From: Trogon surrucura
Taxonomy: Eukaryota; Chordata; Aves; Trogoniformes; Trogonidae
NCBI GenBank assembly: GCA_020746105.1
Contig: CM036618.1
Coordinates: forward strand, 15,545,001 to 15,609,000
DNA length: 64,000 nucleotides
Direction of reading: 5' to 3'
Position numbers and translations under genes: made by a program
Notes under the pieces: generated by a model
The model's input: the letters and a program-made list of their open reading frames with translations, nothing else
The model's database searches: none
Told to the model about the DNA's origin: nothing
Shown: in pieces, positions 12,159 to 23,882 of the stretch
Position numbering within the stretch: the stretch's first letter is position 1
Layout: each line of letters opens with the position of its first letter

Positions 12159-14084
12159 TAAAGAGTATCATTAGAACTTAGCCCCATTAGCAGTTGTTGT
12201 TTGTCCTTTAATTTGAAGTTGAGGTGGTCCCAGAGTCCCCAGAAAACAAAATAACATTTCTGGTGAGGCCTTGAATCATATGGGTTGATGAATAACACCA
12301 TTTAGCCCATACTTTTCATCATTACTGGATTCCCATAGAGCCCTCATAACAAAGGCTCCTTAACGGTTCTCTCCTAAGGACTTATGCAAAAAGCCAGTTT
12401 ACCTGACAAAAAGCAGCTTCCAGAATGGCAAAACTTTCTAACCGGAAGTCTGTTTCCAGGAGTCATGTGCTTCCATGTAGGAGTTGCAATATTTCACAAA
12501 AATATATGATTTCACCACAGTTTTCTTCCTGAGGTGATTCTGTAGGGATTCAAGAAGGACTGGAAGGCAAACAGCAAGACAAAAATTTTGAGCCTTTTCC
12601 TAAATCACTGTTGGACTTTGTTGAATACTTTTTGTCCATGCCAAAACTCTCTGTAGCAAAACCAGACTTAATCAAACAGAGGAAAATACTTAACTCATGC
12701 ACATTGCTTATCACCAGGTTATATGTATATACAAAACAAACTATCAAGAATTTTTTTAAGACATATTTAAAAAATAATCTATTTCTTTGTAGGAGAAAAC
12801 AGAAACTCTGCCACAGAAACCGCTGCAAAATAAAATTGTGGTCAAGGAAATGGAATTTCTGGTGTGTCCCTCTCCAATTACTTTCCACTTTAAATGTTTG
12901 GGAGATTTTTGTTTTGCATTTGTAGTTTGTTAGTATTAGCTGAAGGGCTGTATAAATAACTTTCAGACTATAGTTTATTAGTAAATGATTTATTCTGAGT
13001 GTTCTATTTTCTTTTTTGCAATTTCTACTGTTTGCTTATTCACGTAAGTCAGATGGTATATGACTGACTGATCATTTTACAATAGGAGAATGATGAAAAG
13101 CAAATGCCAAATAATACACCTGTGAAATGACTTTTCATGCCAAATTTTATGAAATGTTTTGATTCACTATATTTTTCATTAATTGCCAGTAACCATGGAA
13201 ATGCTCAAAAAAAAAAACCCCAAAACAAATAAATAAAACCACCTGCACTTCAGGGAACCAAATTCAATGTTTTATTCTGTCAACAGCTTTCAAAGCATGC
13301 AATTATTTCTGTGCAAACTTACCCTATAGCCAAATTTGTTACATATATATCCACTAGCGATGTTCTACTCATACAATAAGACTACAAAAATGTGTAGTGC
13401 TTCTTCATGTTAGATGTATTAGTAATAAAACATGTAAAAAGATTATAAAAGCTTTATAATGCTAAGGGAGAAAACAATCTGCTCTAAGAAGAAGCTAAAG
13501 CAACCGCTCTTAGAGAAAAAGTTAGAGAAAACTGCCTGTAATTTGTGCAGTTATTTATCAGCTATCACAGAACTCTTTATGGATATGAGTCTCAGCCTTC
13601 CAAGAACCTAACATATTTCTGTATATGTTCCTATGAGTAATGCATATAATGTCATTTATCTTTTATGATCAGCAAACAAAATGGAGTAAAACTGTTTAGT
13701 CTAAAGTCAATGATGTATACTTCTACTTTATTTAGTCTGTATGTTTTAAGGCTTTTTATCTTATTTTAATGTATTAATTTCTATACAGTAATGAGTTTGA
13801 CTAACAACCCCAAAAATCTAGAAACTAAAGCAAAAGTATACATTTGAACCAAGCCTCATCTAAATCTCATATCTGGGCCTGATACATATAAAAAACTTAA
13901 AAATACATACAAGTATTAAAGGACAGTCCCAAGATGTGCTGTAATTACATGGCAGTTCTAGGTTCTGATTTTGCAGTGAGTATCTGTTTCATACTAACAG
14001 TACAATAGTGATTGATTTACACCTGATTCATTCTATCTCACTCTCCTGGTTGAAGTCGACTGCCAGGTCTGACAACAAAGAACC
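12156..14084. other. No gene seen; unique AT-rich DNA
   Basis: Overlapping ORFs at 12550-12888 (-) and 12611-12925 (+) show no family motif and lie in AT-rich sequence. A short A-run lies at 13208-13216. Nothing else supported. Confidence 0.55.
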
Positions 14085-14190
14085 ACATGGCCGCTTGCTC
14101 ACTCCTTCTCCCACCCCCTTCCCCACAGGAATGTGGAGGGAGAAAACTCAACTAAGGAATTGAGATTAGGATGGAGAGGATTCATTCACC
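14085..14190 (-). mobile_element. ERV LTR scrap, reverse orientation
   Basis: ACCACATGGCCGCTTGCTCACTCC followed by a C-rich run and CAGGAATGTGGAGGGAGAAAACTC resembles the antisense of the 3' part of the LTR family seen at 7949-8487 and 56709-57129 (GAGTGAGTGGCTGCATGGTG in sense). Only about 100 bp is recognisable. Confidence 0.5.
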
Positions 14191-16599
14191 ATATGCCTGC
14201 ATTTTTTTAGTACTTATCTACCATAATAATAAAAGTCTGCTTGTGCAACTCAGGTAAGCAGAAAGGTGATGAGTCTCCTGTTTAATCAACAGGATCCCTC
14301 CAGAGCCTCAAAATGCACAGTCCTTGCCTTTAGACACTCTTTCAAGAAGAAAAGAGAGGTTTGCCCTTCAGAAAGAAACTCTTTCTGTGATTCTTAAGAT
14401 GTCTCATGATACCTTTAAGTACCAACTCAGAACTATCCCCCTCACCACACTTGAGCTGTTTTGACTTGTGTTTGATGGAGTGGGTTTCTGTATAGAAGGA
14501 GACATTCCTTGTGTTTTTATCCTAAAGTCCTTTGAGCCTGGCTCTGAAAGCTTATGCTATTGTTCTTCCTCCTGACATCCCCCAGATGAACACATTATTG
14601 AAGGTTTTCTTCTTTGTTATTTAGTGCCTTGTTATCTTTCAGTAACACGTTTTGTGTTTTATCTGCTTAGCTTAATTTCCACCTTTATACTGTTATTTAT
14701 GTGTCATGTTTAACCATCCCTGCTTCCATTCCAGCAATACACTGGCTTAGAGCGTTTATTTGGACATTAGATTATTTAGTCTTCTACTAGGTATGATACT
14801 GACAGAGCAGTACCTTGCAGCTCGTTTAAACCAATGTTAACATATTTTGCAAATGTTGTTAAGAATTCCCCAGCTGACTCCTCTACTATTTTTTTCTCCA
14901 GAGGAAGAAGTGCAGTCTCAATTCATTTTTTTTTTACATACTGCTACAGGAAACCTCTCGGACCTCAGAAATATAGATTAATTCAGGTTGTTCTGCTCTT
15001 TGGGTTTGAATATTAGACATTAGAATAACCTTGTAATCTTCCTAACCTTCTTATTTCTGAGAAAAGAGTAATACCTACTCCAAAGTCAGTCCAAAAAAGG
15101 AAAAACAGCAATTGAAAGCATATTCATTCCCTGAAAACCCCGAAGTAAGGAAGGAGGACTGCAAAATGAGAGGTGAGATAGAAGGAACCTTACAGGGGTG
15201 CTGAACTTGCCTCCAAGATGTCCAAAGTCTACAGTCCACTGAAGGGGTGTTAGACCTTGTCTAGTTTTATAATTTCAGCAGATTTTACCAGAAGGCAGGT
15301 GATATACAGACTTAATTTACTTCTCTTAATAAGGAGTAGTATGGTGGTTATAGTTCAAAAAAATAATTCTTTTTGGTGGGAGACAGATTTGTTGGGTACA
15401 GCAATAAAACATCATGATGTCTACCTAGTTTGTAAGATGTCAAAGTGAGCCTTATAGAAAGTAGACTGTATGACAGAGAATCGATAAAACAAATTCACCG
15501 GTGCTTAGTAAGAGCTAAGCACAAGTATTCCACTTTTGCCTGCAAATAGCCTGTCAGGTCACATTGAGCAAGACACTCTCCTGGGCTGGGTTCCTAAACT
15601 GCCTAGGGGTGGTACTCAAGTCTCCTACACCTATAATGAAAGATGACTTATTCAGAAGAAATCAACATCCCTTTGGGAACCAAAGAGAAGACACCAGAGT
15701 TTTAAAAGTTACTGTGATAAAACAATCCTTATTGAACACCTAAATTGCTCAACTGCTTTAAAAAAGACATTGTATATGTAAACTGAATGTTTCTGAATAT
15801 TCTTCATATACTTCTTCATCCTGAAATCTGACAATCTAATAAAATCAAGCAGATGGCTTTCTTTAAATATATGCCCAGTCAGGGTAGAATATATTTATCC
15901 TTCAAACTACTGGCTGGTCATTAACAGCTGGTAGAAAAACTGAATAAGTAAAATTTCTAGACTTCCTCAGAAAAATCATTACAGTTACTCTCCCAGTCTC
16001 CCACTCTGAAACCAGGAATGCTTAATTATCCTGGCTGGTATCAAAAAAAAAAACAAACAAACCACTGTTTTTTCTCTTTCATGACCAATAAACAGATTTG
16101 AAATACTGTCCTGCAGTAGTAAGAATAAGCATTGAGCAAAAACATAGAAATTTGAGAAACCAGAACAACAATATACAAAACTCTATAGCTCATGATACTC
16201 TGTCAGTTAGCTTTACCTCTCCTTCTGCTATTGTAGTATTTTCTTAGATAGCTGGCTCTACCTGTCTCCATCTTAGTTAAACCTTGACCAATATTTATTG
16301 TTACAACTGGGGGTATCCAGTAAAGTTCACGGTTTTGATGAGATCTGCTCTGAGTTGCATATAACAGTACTGTCACTAGTGACCAATATGATGGAAGAGT
16401 GAATACAGGCCTGGAAAAAAATATGGTGAAACTAATCATTAACAAGCGTATATAATAGTTAGGCAATATGGAATGAGAAAACTTGGCTAAGAAGAAAAAA
16501 AGGGAAAAGCTGTGAAAGCTATCGTACTTCAAACTCTACGCTGAACGTAATGGCAGGATACTGTAGTGAAAATACAAATGTCACACTCAAATGGTGTTT
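14191..16599. other. No gene seen; unique AT-rich DNA
   Basis: No recognisable gene or repeat. A minus-strand ORF of 109 codons at 16203-16532 is hydrophobic and phenylalanine-rich at its start but matches no family I know. Confidence 0.55.
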
Positions 16600-17215
16600 T
16601 GCCAATTGACTGGGAGGGGTCCATGGAAAAGACACAGACACCAGATGAAGAGTAGGCAAATTTTACTGTCTATTTCAAGGTATTATAAGGCAATGCATTT
16701 AGTTAAATCAATAAACTTATACTCCACTTTTAAGAAGCAAGGAGAATAAACAGGGTAACACACCTAATCTTTACTACATAAGGTTAGCGATAGTGATTAA
16801 GAAAGATACATCACCGATTATCCTAATACTTTTCATCATCCAGATTTGCAGATGCTGGGGAGCCCCTGTTTCAGTGAGGATTTGGAGCACCTGTCCCTGC
16901 AATTGGACAGTCCTATTCAGTGTGTCCACTCATGGGTGAGGTCTTCAAAGTTACTGCAAGAGGGTCCAGCTTTTATACTATTGAATAAATGAACTCATGC
17001 GGGAACAACTGGTGTCATCCTCCCTGCTGGATTCTACCCGAAGCCTGGCCAGGGCTAAAGCAGGAATCCCAGGAAGTTTCTTTATCTACTTGGGCCTTAA
17101 TCACGTATTTCTCAACAAGGCCGGGCATCTGGTCTGACAGTCTTGTAACATGCCTCTAAATAGAGAAAAAGTGTTCTGCTTGTTACAACTGCACAATAAG
17201 TGTTACAGTAAAACT
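16600..17215 (-). mobile_element. Probable ERV LTR, reverse orientation
   Basis: On the minus strand the region has the architecture of an avian LTR. A start near 17215 reads TGTAACACTTATTGTGCAG. A TATAAAAG box lies at 16977-16970, followed by GCTGGACCC where transcription would begin. An AGTAAA variant poly(A) signal lies near 16665. It contains no ORF of note. Borders are approximate because I could not find matching target duplications, and the family is recalled rather than searched. Confidence 0.5.
16970..16977 (-). promoter_or_regulatory. TATA box of the probable reverse LTR
   Basis: Perfect TATAAAAG on the minus strand, followed by GC-richer sequence. This is the core promoter signal supporting the LTR call. 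Confidence 0.5.
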
Positions 17216-17883
17216 TTTATAGATTGGCATCATACATGTATATACATACTAAAATAGATTAGTAATACATAATATATGTGATTAATATTATGTGTGACTA
17301 ATACTATATGTTGTGGGGTTGTGAGGTTCATCTATTGGCCGACTTCAATTCAGTGCCTACTGTTCAAGCCCCAGCACTTCAGATGGACAAACACATGCGT
17401 CACCTGCGAGACACATAAGCTTCGCACTTTCCAGCCACAGAAGCTTCAGCTGACATTCATAATGTCTCTCTTTCTCCTAAAGAACTATTTTGATTCATTT
17501 TGTTGTCTACTTTGTACTTACCTCTCAATTAGAGTACATTTTGAGTATGTAAAAACCCTCCTTGTCAGCTACTCCAGACTGGCATTTTCTAGTGAATCTC
17601 TCAGACAAACACACTCATATGCGGATTACATGGTAACATTGCACAGCAAATAGTTTGGAATAGAGAGAACAGACTGCAAAGTAATGAGGCAGAGCAAGCA
17701 TGCCAACCAGCATGCTGGTGTCACCCAGGTGACTCCTTCTATACTCACTCTCTCTAGTTTTTCAACCTTGTTCCTTTTTTTTTCCTTTTCTTTGGCCCTA
17801 GCACTAAACATCCCATAATAAATTTTACACAACTCCACCAGTAGATGCTCTCCTATGAGACCCGTGAATACAGAACTACAGAT
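17216..17883. other. No gene seen
   Basis: A plus-strand ORF of 119 codons (17294-17653) and a minus-strand ORF of 70 codons (17626-17838) have no recognisable motif. Probably chance. Confidence 0.5.
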
Positions 17884-17960
17884 TCACAGAATCATCATAG
17901 AATCATAGAGACGTAGAATCATTAAATCACAGGATGGTTTGAGCTAGAAGATAGATCAAG
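17884..17960 (-). mobile_element. CR1 LINE tail fragment
   Basis: Reverse CR1 tail with several octamer units (CACAGAATCATCATAGAATC, then ATAGAGACGTAGAATC) and a decayed GGATGGTTTGAGCTAGAAG. Only the last ~75 bp of the element are present. Confidence 0.75.
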
Positions 17961-18019
17961 GTGCATATAACTATGTTAACAGTATATATAATGACTGATG
18001 CATATACACAACTGTTTTC

Positions 18020-19300
18020 ACCTACTGCTCAGGCTGGAAAGCAGCATTGCAGAAAAAAAGACCTAGGAGTCCTGGTGGATAACAAGACCATGAGCCAGCA
18101 ATGTGTTGTCACAGCCATGAAGGACAGATCATCTTGCATTGCATTACGCAGTTTTGCCAGCAGCTGAAGGGAAGTGATCTTTCCACTCAGCACTGTTGAG
18201 ATGCATGTGAAGTACTGTGTTCAGTTCTGGGACATCCAGTACAGGAGTGACACACACATACTCAAGTGAATCCAGCGAAGTACCATGTCTTCATGGATAA
18301 GTGATTGAAACATCTGACATGTGAAGAGAGGCTGATAGGGTGGGGGTTGTTCAGCCAGGAGAAGAGAAGACTCAGAGGAGCTCTTAACAATGTGTCTAAA
18401 TAACTGAAGGGGAAATTATGAAGATGGAGCCAGGCTCTCAGTGGTATCCAGTAACAGCACAAAAGGCAGTGGACGCATACTGGAATACACAAAATTCTAC
18501 TCTTTTTCCTTTGAGCGTGACCAAATATTGGAACACGTTGCCCAGAGAAGTTTTAGAGTGTCTGTCCCTGGTGTTAATCAAAGCTGAGTTCACAGAATCA
18601 CAGAATATTAGGGGTTGGAAGGGACATCAAAAGATCATTTAGTCCAGCCCCCCTGTCAGAGTAGGATCACCTACAGTAGGTCATACAGGGACGTGTCCAG
18701 GCAGTGTTTTAATGTCTCCAGAGAAGGAGACTCCACAACCTCCCTGGGCAGCCTGTTCCAGTGCTCTGTCACAGTCACACTGAAAAAGATTTTCCTCATA
18801 TTTTTATGGAACCTCCTATGTTCCAGCTTCCACCCATTGCCCCTTGTCCTGTCAGTGGACACCGCTGAAAAGAGCCTGGCACCATCCTTCTGACATTGCC
18901 CCTTGACATATTTATAAACATTCATGAGGTCACCCCTCAACCTTCTCCTCTCCAAGCTAAAGAGATCCAGCTCCTTCAGCCTTTCCTCATAAGGGAGATG
19001 TTCCACTCCCTTCATCATCTTTGTGGCTCTGTGCTGGACTCTCTCAAACAGCTCCCTGTCCTTCTTGAGCTGAGGGGCCCAGAACTGGACACAATATTCC
19101 AGATGTGGCCTCACCAGGGCAGAGTAGAGGGGCAGGAGGACCTCTCTTGACCTACTAGCCATTCCCCTTCTAATACACCCCAGGATGCCATTGGCCTTCT
19201 TGGCAACGAGCGCACATTCCTGGAGTTGAAACACCCATGAGTAAGCTGCTGAAGCTGACCTTACTCTGAGCAACAGGGTTAGATTAGACAATCTTCACAC
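18020..19300 (+). mobile_element. Old CR1 LINE, forward, interrupted by a younger CR1
   Basis: Forward CR1 ORF2 end. The DLGVLVDNKTMSQQC stretch is readable near 18060-18105, and sequence corresponding to the TVRCxCKYCVQFWD region lies near 18200-18235. The terminal TKYWNTLPREVLECLSLV is at 18512-18570. The copy stops at 18590 and resumes at 19224 with its 3' tail (GGGTTAGATTAGACAATCTT near 19268). Many frameshifts make it an old copy. The insert at 18591-19223 splits it. Confidence 0.85.
18591..19223 (-). mobile_element. Younger CR1 LINE nested in an older CR1
   Basis: Reverse-oriented, beginning with CACAGAATCACAGAATATTAGGGGTTGG. It holds about 184 codons of ORF2 C-terminus in one open frame (18671-19222): [37 protein letters not shown], and the tail [17 protein letters not shown]. 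The first ~25 codons of that ORF come from the older host element, not from this copy. GAGTT occurs on both sides (18586-18590 and 19223-19227), a candidate short target duplication or microhomology. Its subfamily differs from the 10 kb and 25 kb copies (ATATTAGGGGTTGGAAGGGAC). Confidence 0.95.
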
Positions 19301-21136
19301 TCTTTTTTGACATCAACTGTACTGCAAGTCTGATATGCAAACATACATATGCACAAGCATATATCCACTATTTACATGTTGTCTATATAAATAACCAAAT
19401 AATGTAAGACTGATTTCTCAGAATGCCTATAATATGATTGAACACTTTGGACATTTATTTTATGCTATTTATATATAAAGGGCATATAATATTTATCTAC
19501 ACAGTATTTTGACAAACACAGAATCAGACATACACTAAGGACAGCACTTATTAGCAGTAGTAGCTTCCAGTAGTTTCAAATAAACAAAAAATCATTGCTT
19601 GTAGGGCAGATAGAGGAGACAACTGATGTCCTAAATTTACCTGAGGGCTCTCAAATCTGCACAAAATTACACAAGTAATACAATTTACTGAAAAAAAAAT
19701 CCTCAAGTGGCAAACTCATTCTTTCACAATGAAAAATTAAGCTGGATATTTTTGTTCAGTCCTGGAAGTAGTCCCTAACACTAATCCCAGCCAGAAGCAA
19801 GCACAACTAAATACCAGCATCTTTCTCAATCTAATTGATCTTTATTTAAGGACTAAGGAAAAATGGAATAAAAGAGAGCTAGATGTTCAGATTCTGAGTT
19901 TTCGTTTGCCTTTTAATCCAGAGATTTTTTTTTTCTTTCGTTAGGCAAGATACTACAGCAACAAGGTTGTTTTTTACTATAGATTTCTAATTTCTGTAGG
20001 AAGTAGTAAATGCCCTGTTGTACTCAGAACTTACGGTCATTTGTCTGAACTCTTCCCTTGTCTATATCTCATTAAAAACATGTGGGCAGATGAAAGATTT
20101 TATTTGTCTTTATTTTCATGTCTTTTCCCCACAACATTTTTCCTTCAAAAATCTTCCCTTTACCTACTGGAAGAAAAGATAAATTGCTATAATTAAGGTA
20201 TTCCTCAGCAGATTTTCCTCTCCTCTTTAATATATAGCATGATTTTTATTCACCAAAAGGATTTTCCTCAGTGATAACATCCAATTGTTTGGATTATAAA
20301 ACATTCACAGAGGCAATAGAGTAATTTTCCATGAGGTTAAAATCCAGAACATATCCTTAAGCATTGCTAGTTTTGGTTTTTTCCTAACACTCCTTTTGTT
20401 AGGGAAAAGATATAGGTGGATTTTTTCTTTTCAAAAGAGTAGCAGTGGATTAAAGCTCAATGGTTAGGAAAGAGAAGATCTGGATCACTTTGGTAGTGAA
20501 ATCTTACCTCTCATTTCTCAAAAGAATACTCTAATCAATAAACTGCAGCACGAAGAATAGAGGGGGCAAGCAAAAGTGATATCTGCTGTGTCTTGTTTCT
20601 CCAGCTACAAATGAGTTATTTCAGAAGAAACAATGCAACAGTTAGAGGGTCACAGACATGGGACGAAGAAGAGTGATACCTATAGGTTAGAGAGTAAAAC
20701 ATTCAGCAGGGACATGTAGAGATCATAGCTCTAGTTGTGGCTCCCTGTATGACTGCCAGGGAGTACTTAATTGTTTATTTTTATTATTATTTACTGACAG
20801 AGACTGTCTCATGGTAAAGCTAATGTCTTATTCCACAAACAGTCCTGTGGAGGTCAAGATGGCAATATGCTACTGCATTCATGTTGCAAGTTCAAGGACT
20901 GTATGAGGAAACTGTTTCTAAAGATCAGATGTTAAAAGTTTACCCTTTTTACTTGTTTTCCTGCTCATTCAAAGTCAGCTGGGTCATTCCTGCTATTCAG
21001 CTTTGTTTTGTCTTATTAAACTCTGCTTTCCCTGAAAGTTGTATTAAATATAGCTGAGTTGGTTTGTCTTCTCTTTGTTAAAGTACAGAAATGTTCCTTT
21101 AGATACATTTTGTAACTGCTGTATGTTTGCCCATTT
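19301..21136. other. No gene seen; unique AT-rich DNA
   Basis: No recognisable gene or repeat. A short TTATTATT run lies near 20778-20792. Confidence 0.6.
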
Positions 21137-21665
21137 AGAATTTCACAGAACTGCTAGGGTTGAAGTGGACTTGAGGAAACCTTCTAGTCCAACTCCCTTA
21201 CTCCAACAGGATTACCTAGAGCAGGTCATCCAGGACTGTGTCCAATTGGTTTGAACTATTTGCAAGTATATTGGAGATATCTACAACCTCTCTGGAAAAC
21301 ATGTTACAGTGCTCAGTCACTCCCACAGGAAAAAAAAAAAAAAAATCTTATAATTAGTGGGTTTTAATTTGTGTCAGTTTTGTCTTGTCCTATCAGTGTG
21401 TACCGCTGAGAAGGGACTGGCTCCTGCATTTTCTTGCCTTTGCTTTGGGTACTTTCTTTAGCCTTCTCTTTTGGCTAAACAATCTCAGTTCTCTCAGCCT
21501 TTCCTCATAGGAGAGATGCTGCACTATCTTCATGCTCTTTTTGGCCCTACATTGGACTCACTCCAACAAGTCTTTGTCTTTCTTGTACTGGGGAACCAAG
21601 AACTGAACCCAGCACGCCACATGTAACTCGTCAGTGTTGAGTAGAAGGGCAGTATCATCCATGTT
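21137..21665 (-). mobile_element. CR1 LINE, reverse, decayed
   Basis: The reverse CR1 3' end (TTCACAGAACTGCTAGGGTTG) leads into antisense ORF2 C-terminus: CTACAACCTCTCTGG, TTGTCCTATCAGTG, CTCAGCCTTTCCTCATAGG, TTGGACTCACTCCAACAAG and CAAGAACTGAACCCAGCACGCCACATG. An A-run (21330-21346) interrupts it. Frameshifts are numerous. The right border is approximate. Confidence 0.88.
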
Positions 21666-21799
21666 ATACCGTTAATATTTCGGGATGGTGATAGTACTGT
21701 CCAAGCCACCTTGTACTTTCCCAAACATTGCCCAGGTAGATTTCAAGAGGAAAAGAACCATCCAAGACCATTCCCATTACTTGGTTTACATACATATCA

Positions 21800-21845
21800 G
21801 CCTGTTTTGGGTTTAAGAGAATGCCTGTTTTGGGTTTAAGAGAAT
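21800..21845 (+). repeat. 23-bp tandem duplication
   Basis: A 23-bp unit starting GCCTGTTTTGGG and ending AAGAGAAT occurs twice head-to-tail with no mismatch, so it is a recent local duplication. No function is apparent. Confidence 0.9.
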
Positions 21846-21934
21846 TCATTAGCAAAATCAGATCAGCTGCCTTCAGTGCCGGAAGATGGTATATTCACAT
21901 TTAATTTATGGATATAGATGTATACAAGACTTGA

Positions 21935-22224
21935 CAGGCTTGAGAGGTAGACCTGTGCAAACCTCTTGAAGTTCAAAAAGGCCAAGTGCAAGGTCCTTCA
22001 CCTGAGTCACTACAATTCCAAGCTGAAGGATGAAAACTGGACATGAGCCAGCAACGTGCGCTCACAGCCCAGAAAGCCAACTGCATCCTGGGTTGAATCA
22101 AGAGAAACATGGACAGGAGATTAAGGAGATTAAGATTGTCCCCCTCTACTCTGCTTTCATGAGGAGACTACCCCACCAGCAGTACTGTATTCAGCTCTGG
22201 GGCCCCCTGAATAAGAAAGACATA
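21935..22224 (+). mobile_element. CR1 LINE fragment, forward, no 3' end
   Basis: Forward CR1 ORF2 sequence. It covers KFNKAKCKVLHLS-like (AAAAAGGCCAAGTGCAAGGTCCTTCAC), GACATGAGCCAGCAACGTGC (MSQQC region), AGCCAACTGCATCCTGGG (ANCILG) and TATTCAGCTCTGGGGCCCCC (VQFWGP). It ends abruptly at a microsatellite, so the 3' part is lost. Confidence 0.88.
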
Positions 22225-22228
22225 AAAA

Positions 22229-22279
22229 TTATTTTTATTATTATTATTACCATTATCATTATCATCATTATTATTATTG
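22229..22279 (+). repeat. (ATT/ATC)n microsatellite
   Basis: About 50 bp of ATT and ATC trinucleotides. It lies exactly between a forward CR1 fragment that lacks its 3' end and a reverse CR1 fragment, so it may mark a rearrangement joint. Confidence 0.9.
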
Positions 22280-22410
22280 TAAATCCATGCAAACTACTCC
22301 TAATCACCTTCTTGTCCTTCTTGTCTTCAGAAATTATTTCCTTGTTTTTTTCTGTCAGTTTCCTAGGGACTGAGGCAAGGCTGACCAACCTGTAGTTCCT
22401 CAGATCTAAA
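22280..22410 (-). mobile_element. CR1 LINE fragment from ORF2 RT region, reverse
   Basis: GGCAAGGCTGACCAACCTGTAGTTCC is the antisense of the [12 protein letters not shown] segment at the start of the CR1 RT domain. Preceding TTTCCTAGGGACTGAGG fits the SxPGK block. It is short and decayed. Confidence 0.6.
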
Positions 22411-23579
22411 TAGAATAAATTTAACTGTGGTGTGAAGATTATCTAAACAGAAAAGTAGAATAGTACTTTCTTCCTTCGCTTCATCAGAATCTGTTCTGTT
22501 GCATGAAACAGGAATGTAAGAACATTCCATATAATATTAAATGTATATATTCTAATACATCTTAGAAGTTCACATAAATAACTCTTTTTGGTGTTATAAA
22601 GCATAAACAATTTAGACAATAGTTATATCATTTAGAGAAGTGATGTTATAAGTGAATTTTCTGCAAAAATATTTTTCATGCTAAAATATAGAGTAATAAA
22701 GAAATGTGGGGATAATGAGTATTCTTTATTACATCCAATGAACCTCATGATACAATCCAATGTTCCAATGAAAATGAATGAATGACTTTAGAATAATAAA
22801 GCAATGTTTAATACTATAATCTGTGAACAGTGGGAGCAGAAATCTATAAAAATATAAAGCATAGCGAAGGAAAGGAATAAGCAGAAAAATGCATACCTCT
22901 ATCAGCGAAAAAATATAACAACCTATATAAATATAATCTGCATATTTACACATTTCACAACTCCTCCTACATACTTTTTTATTTCTTTGTACATGGATGT
23001 CCTAGGGTCTTCCTGAGAAAGCTTGCTTTTTTCCCAATAGGTGACCCAGAATTTAGTGTTTTATATCTGTCATTTGTAAGATGTCTAGAAGAATCAAATG
23101 TTATATCTGTTACGTCAGATATTCATTCCTTCTTCAGGCCCTCATTTCTCTATGTGTTGATACAAAATACTTCTTCTTTGAGTTTCTTCAAAATTGGCTG
23201 CTGGGACTCTCCTAAATTAATCGTACTTTCTTACAAAAATATTTGCCCAAAGCATGAAATAATGTCAAATAGGAGTTTCATTGCTTTCATCTCACCAAGT
23301 GTTCATTTTTTTCATTTTAATGAGATGCTCACTAACAATGATCAGGTTTCATTTAGGTATTTTTCTGAGTGATCTTATGTAATTTTTGCTTTAGGATTAC
23401 GAAGAAAAAATCAAGTTCAAAACTTAGAAATAAATGGAGAATTAAGGATGATTTCTTTGAATCTCAACTACTTGAAGAGAAAAACAAATCTGTGGATTCA
23501 GCTTGAAATATTTAGATGTCTGGATGGATACAAACAGTAATGCCAGGGTCTAAATTGTCTTTCTAGTGACAAAACGTGG
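22411..23579. other. No gene seen; unique AT-rich DNA
   Basis: No recognisable gene or repeat; short ORFs only. Confidence 0.6.
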
Positions 23580-23882
23580 AATCATAGAATTGTGTTGATT
23601 AGAAGTCTTTTAAGATCATCAAGTCCAACAATTAACTTAGCAATACCAAATCCAACACCAAGCCATGTCCCTAAATGCCACATCTACACTTCTTTTAAAT
23701 ACCCCTGCAGAGCCTTCCTACCCTTAACACTCCTGCCCAACTTGGTGTCACCTGCAAACTTACTGAGGGTGCACTTGATCACTTTATATGGGTCATTAAT
23801 AAAGATATTAAACAGAATTGGATCAAACACCAAGCCCTGGGGAACACCAGTTGTGACTGGTCACCAACTGGATTGAATTCCA
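23580..23882 (-). mobile_element. CR1 LINE, reverse, with large internal deletion
   Basis: 3' part: AGATCATCAAGTCCAACAATTAAC and GCCATGTCCCTAAATGCCACATC, typical of an older CR1 subfamily. At about 23735 it jumps to antisense RT sequence: CCCAACTTGGTGTCACCTGC is antisense of the catalytic FADDTKLG stretch, and CAAGCCCTGGGGAACACCAG of the GVPQG segment. Everything between is deleted. Confidence 0.85.
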
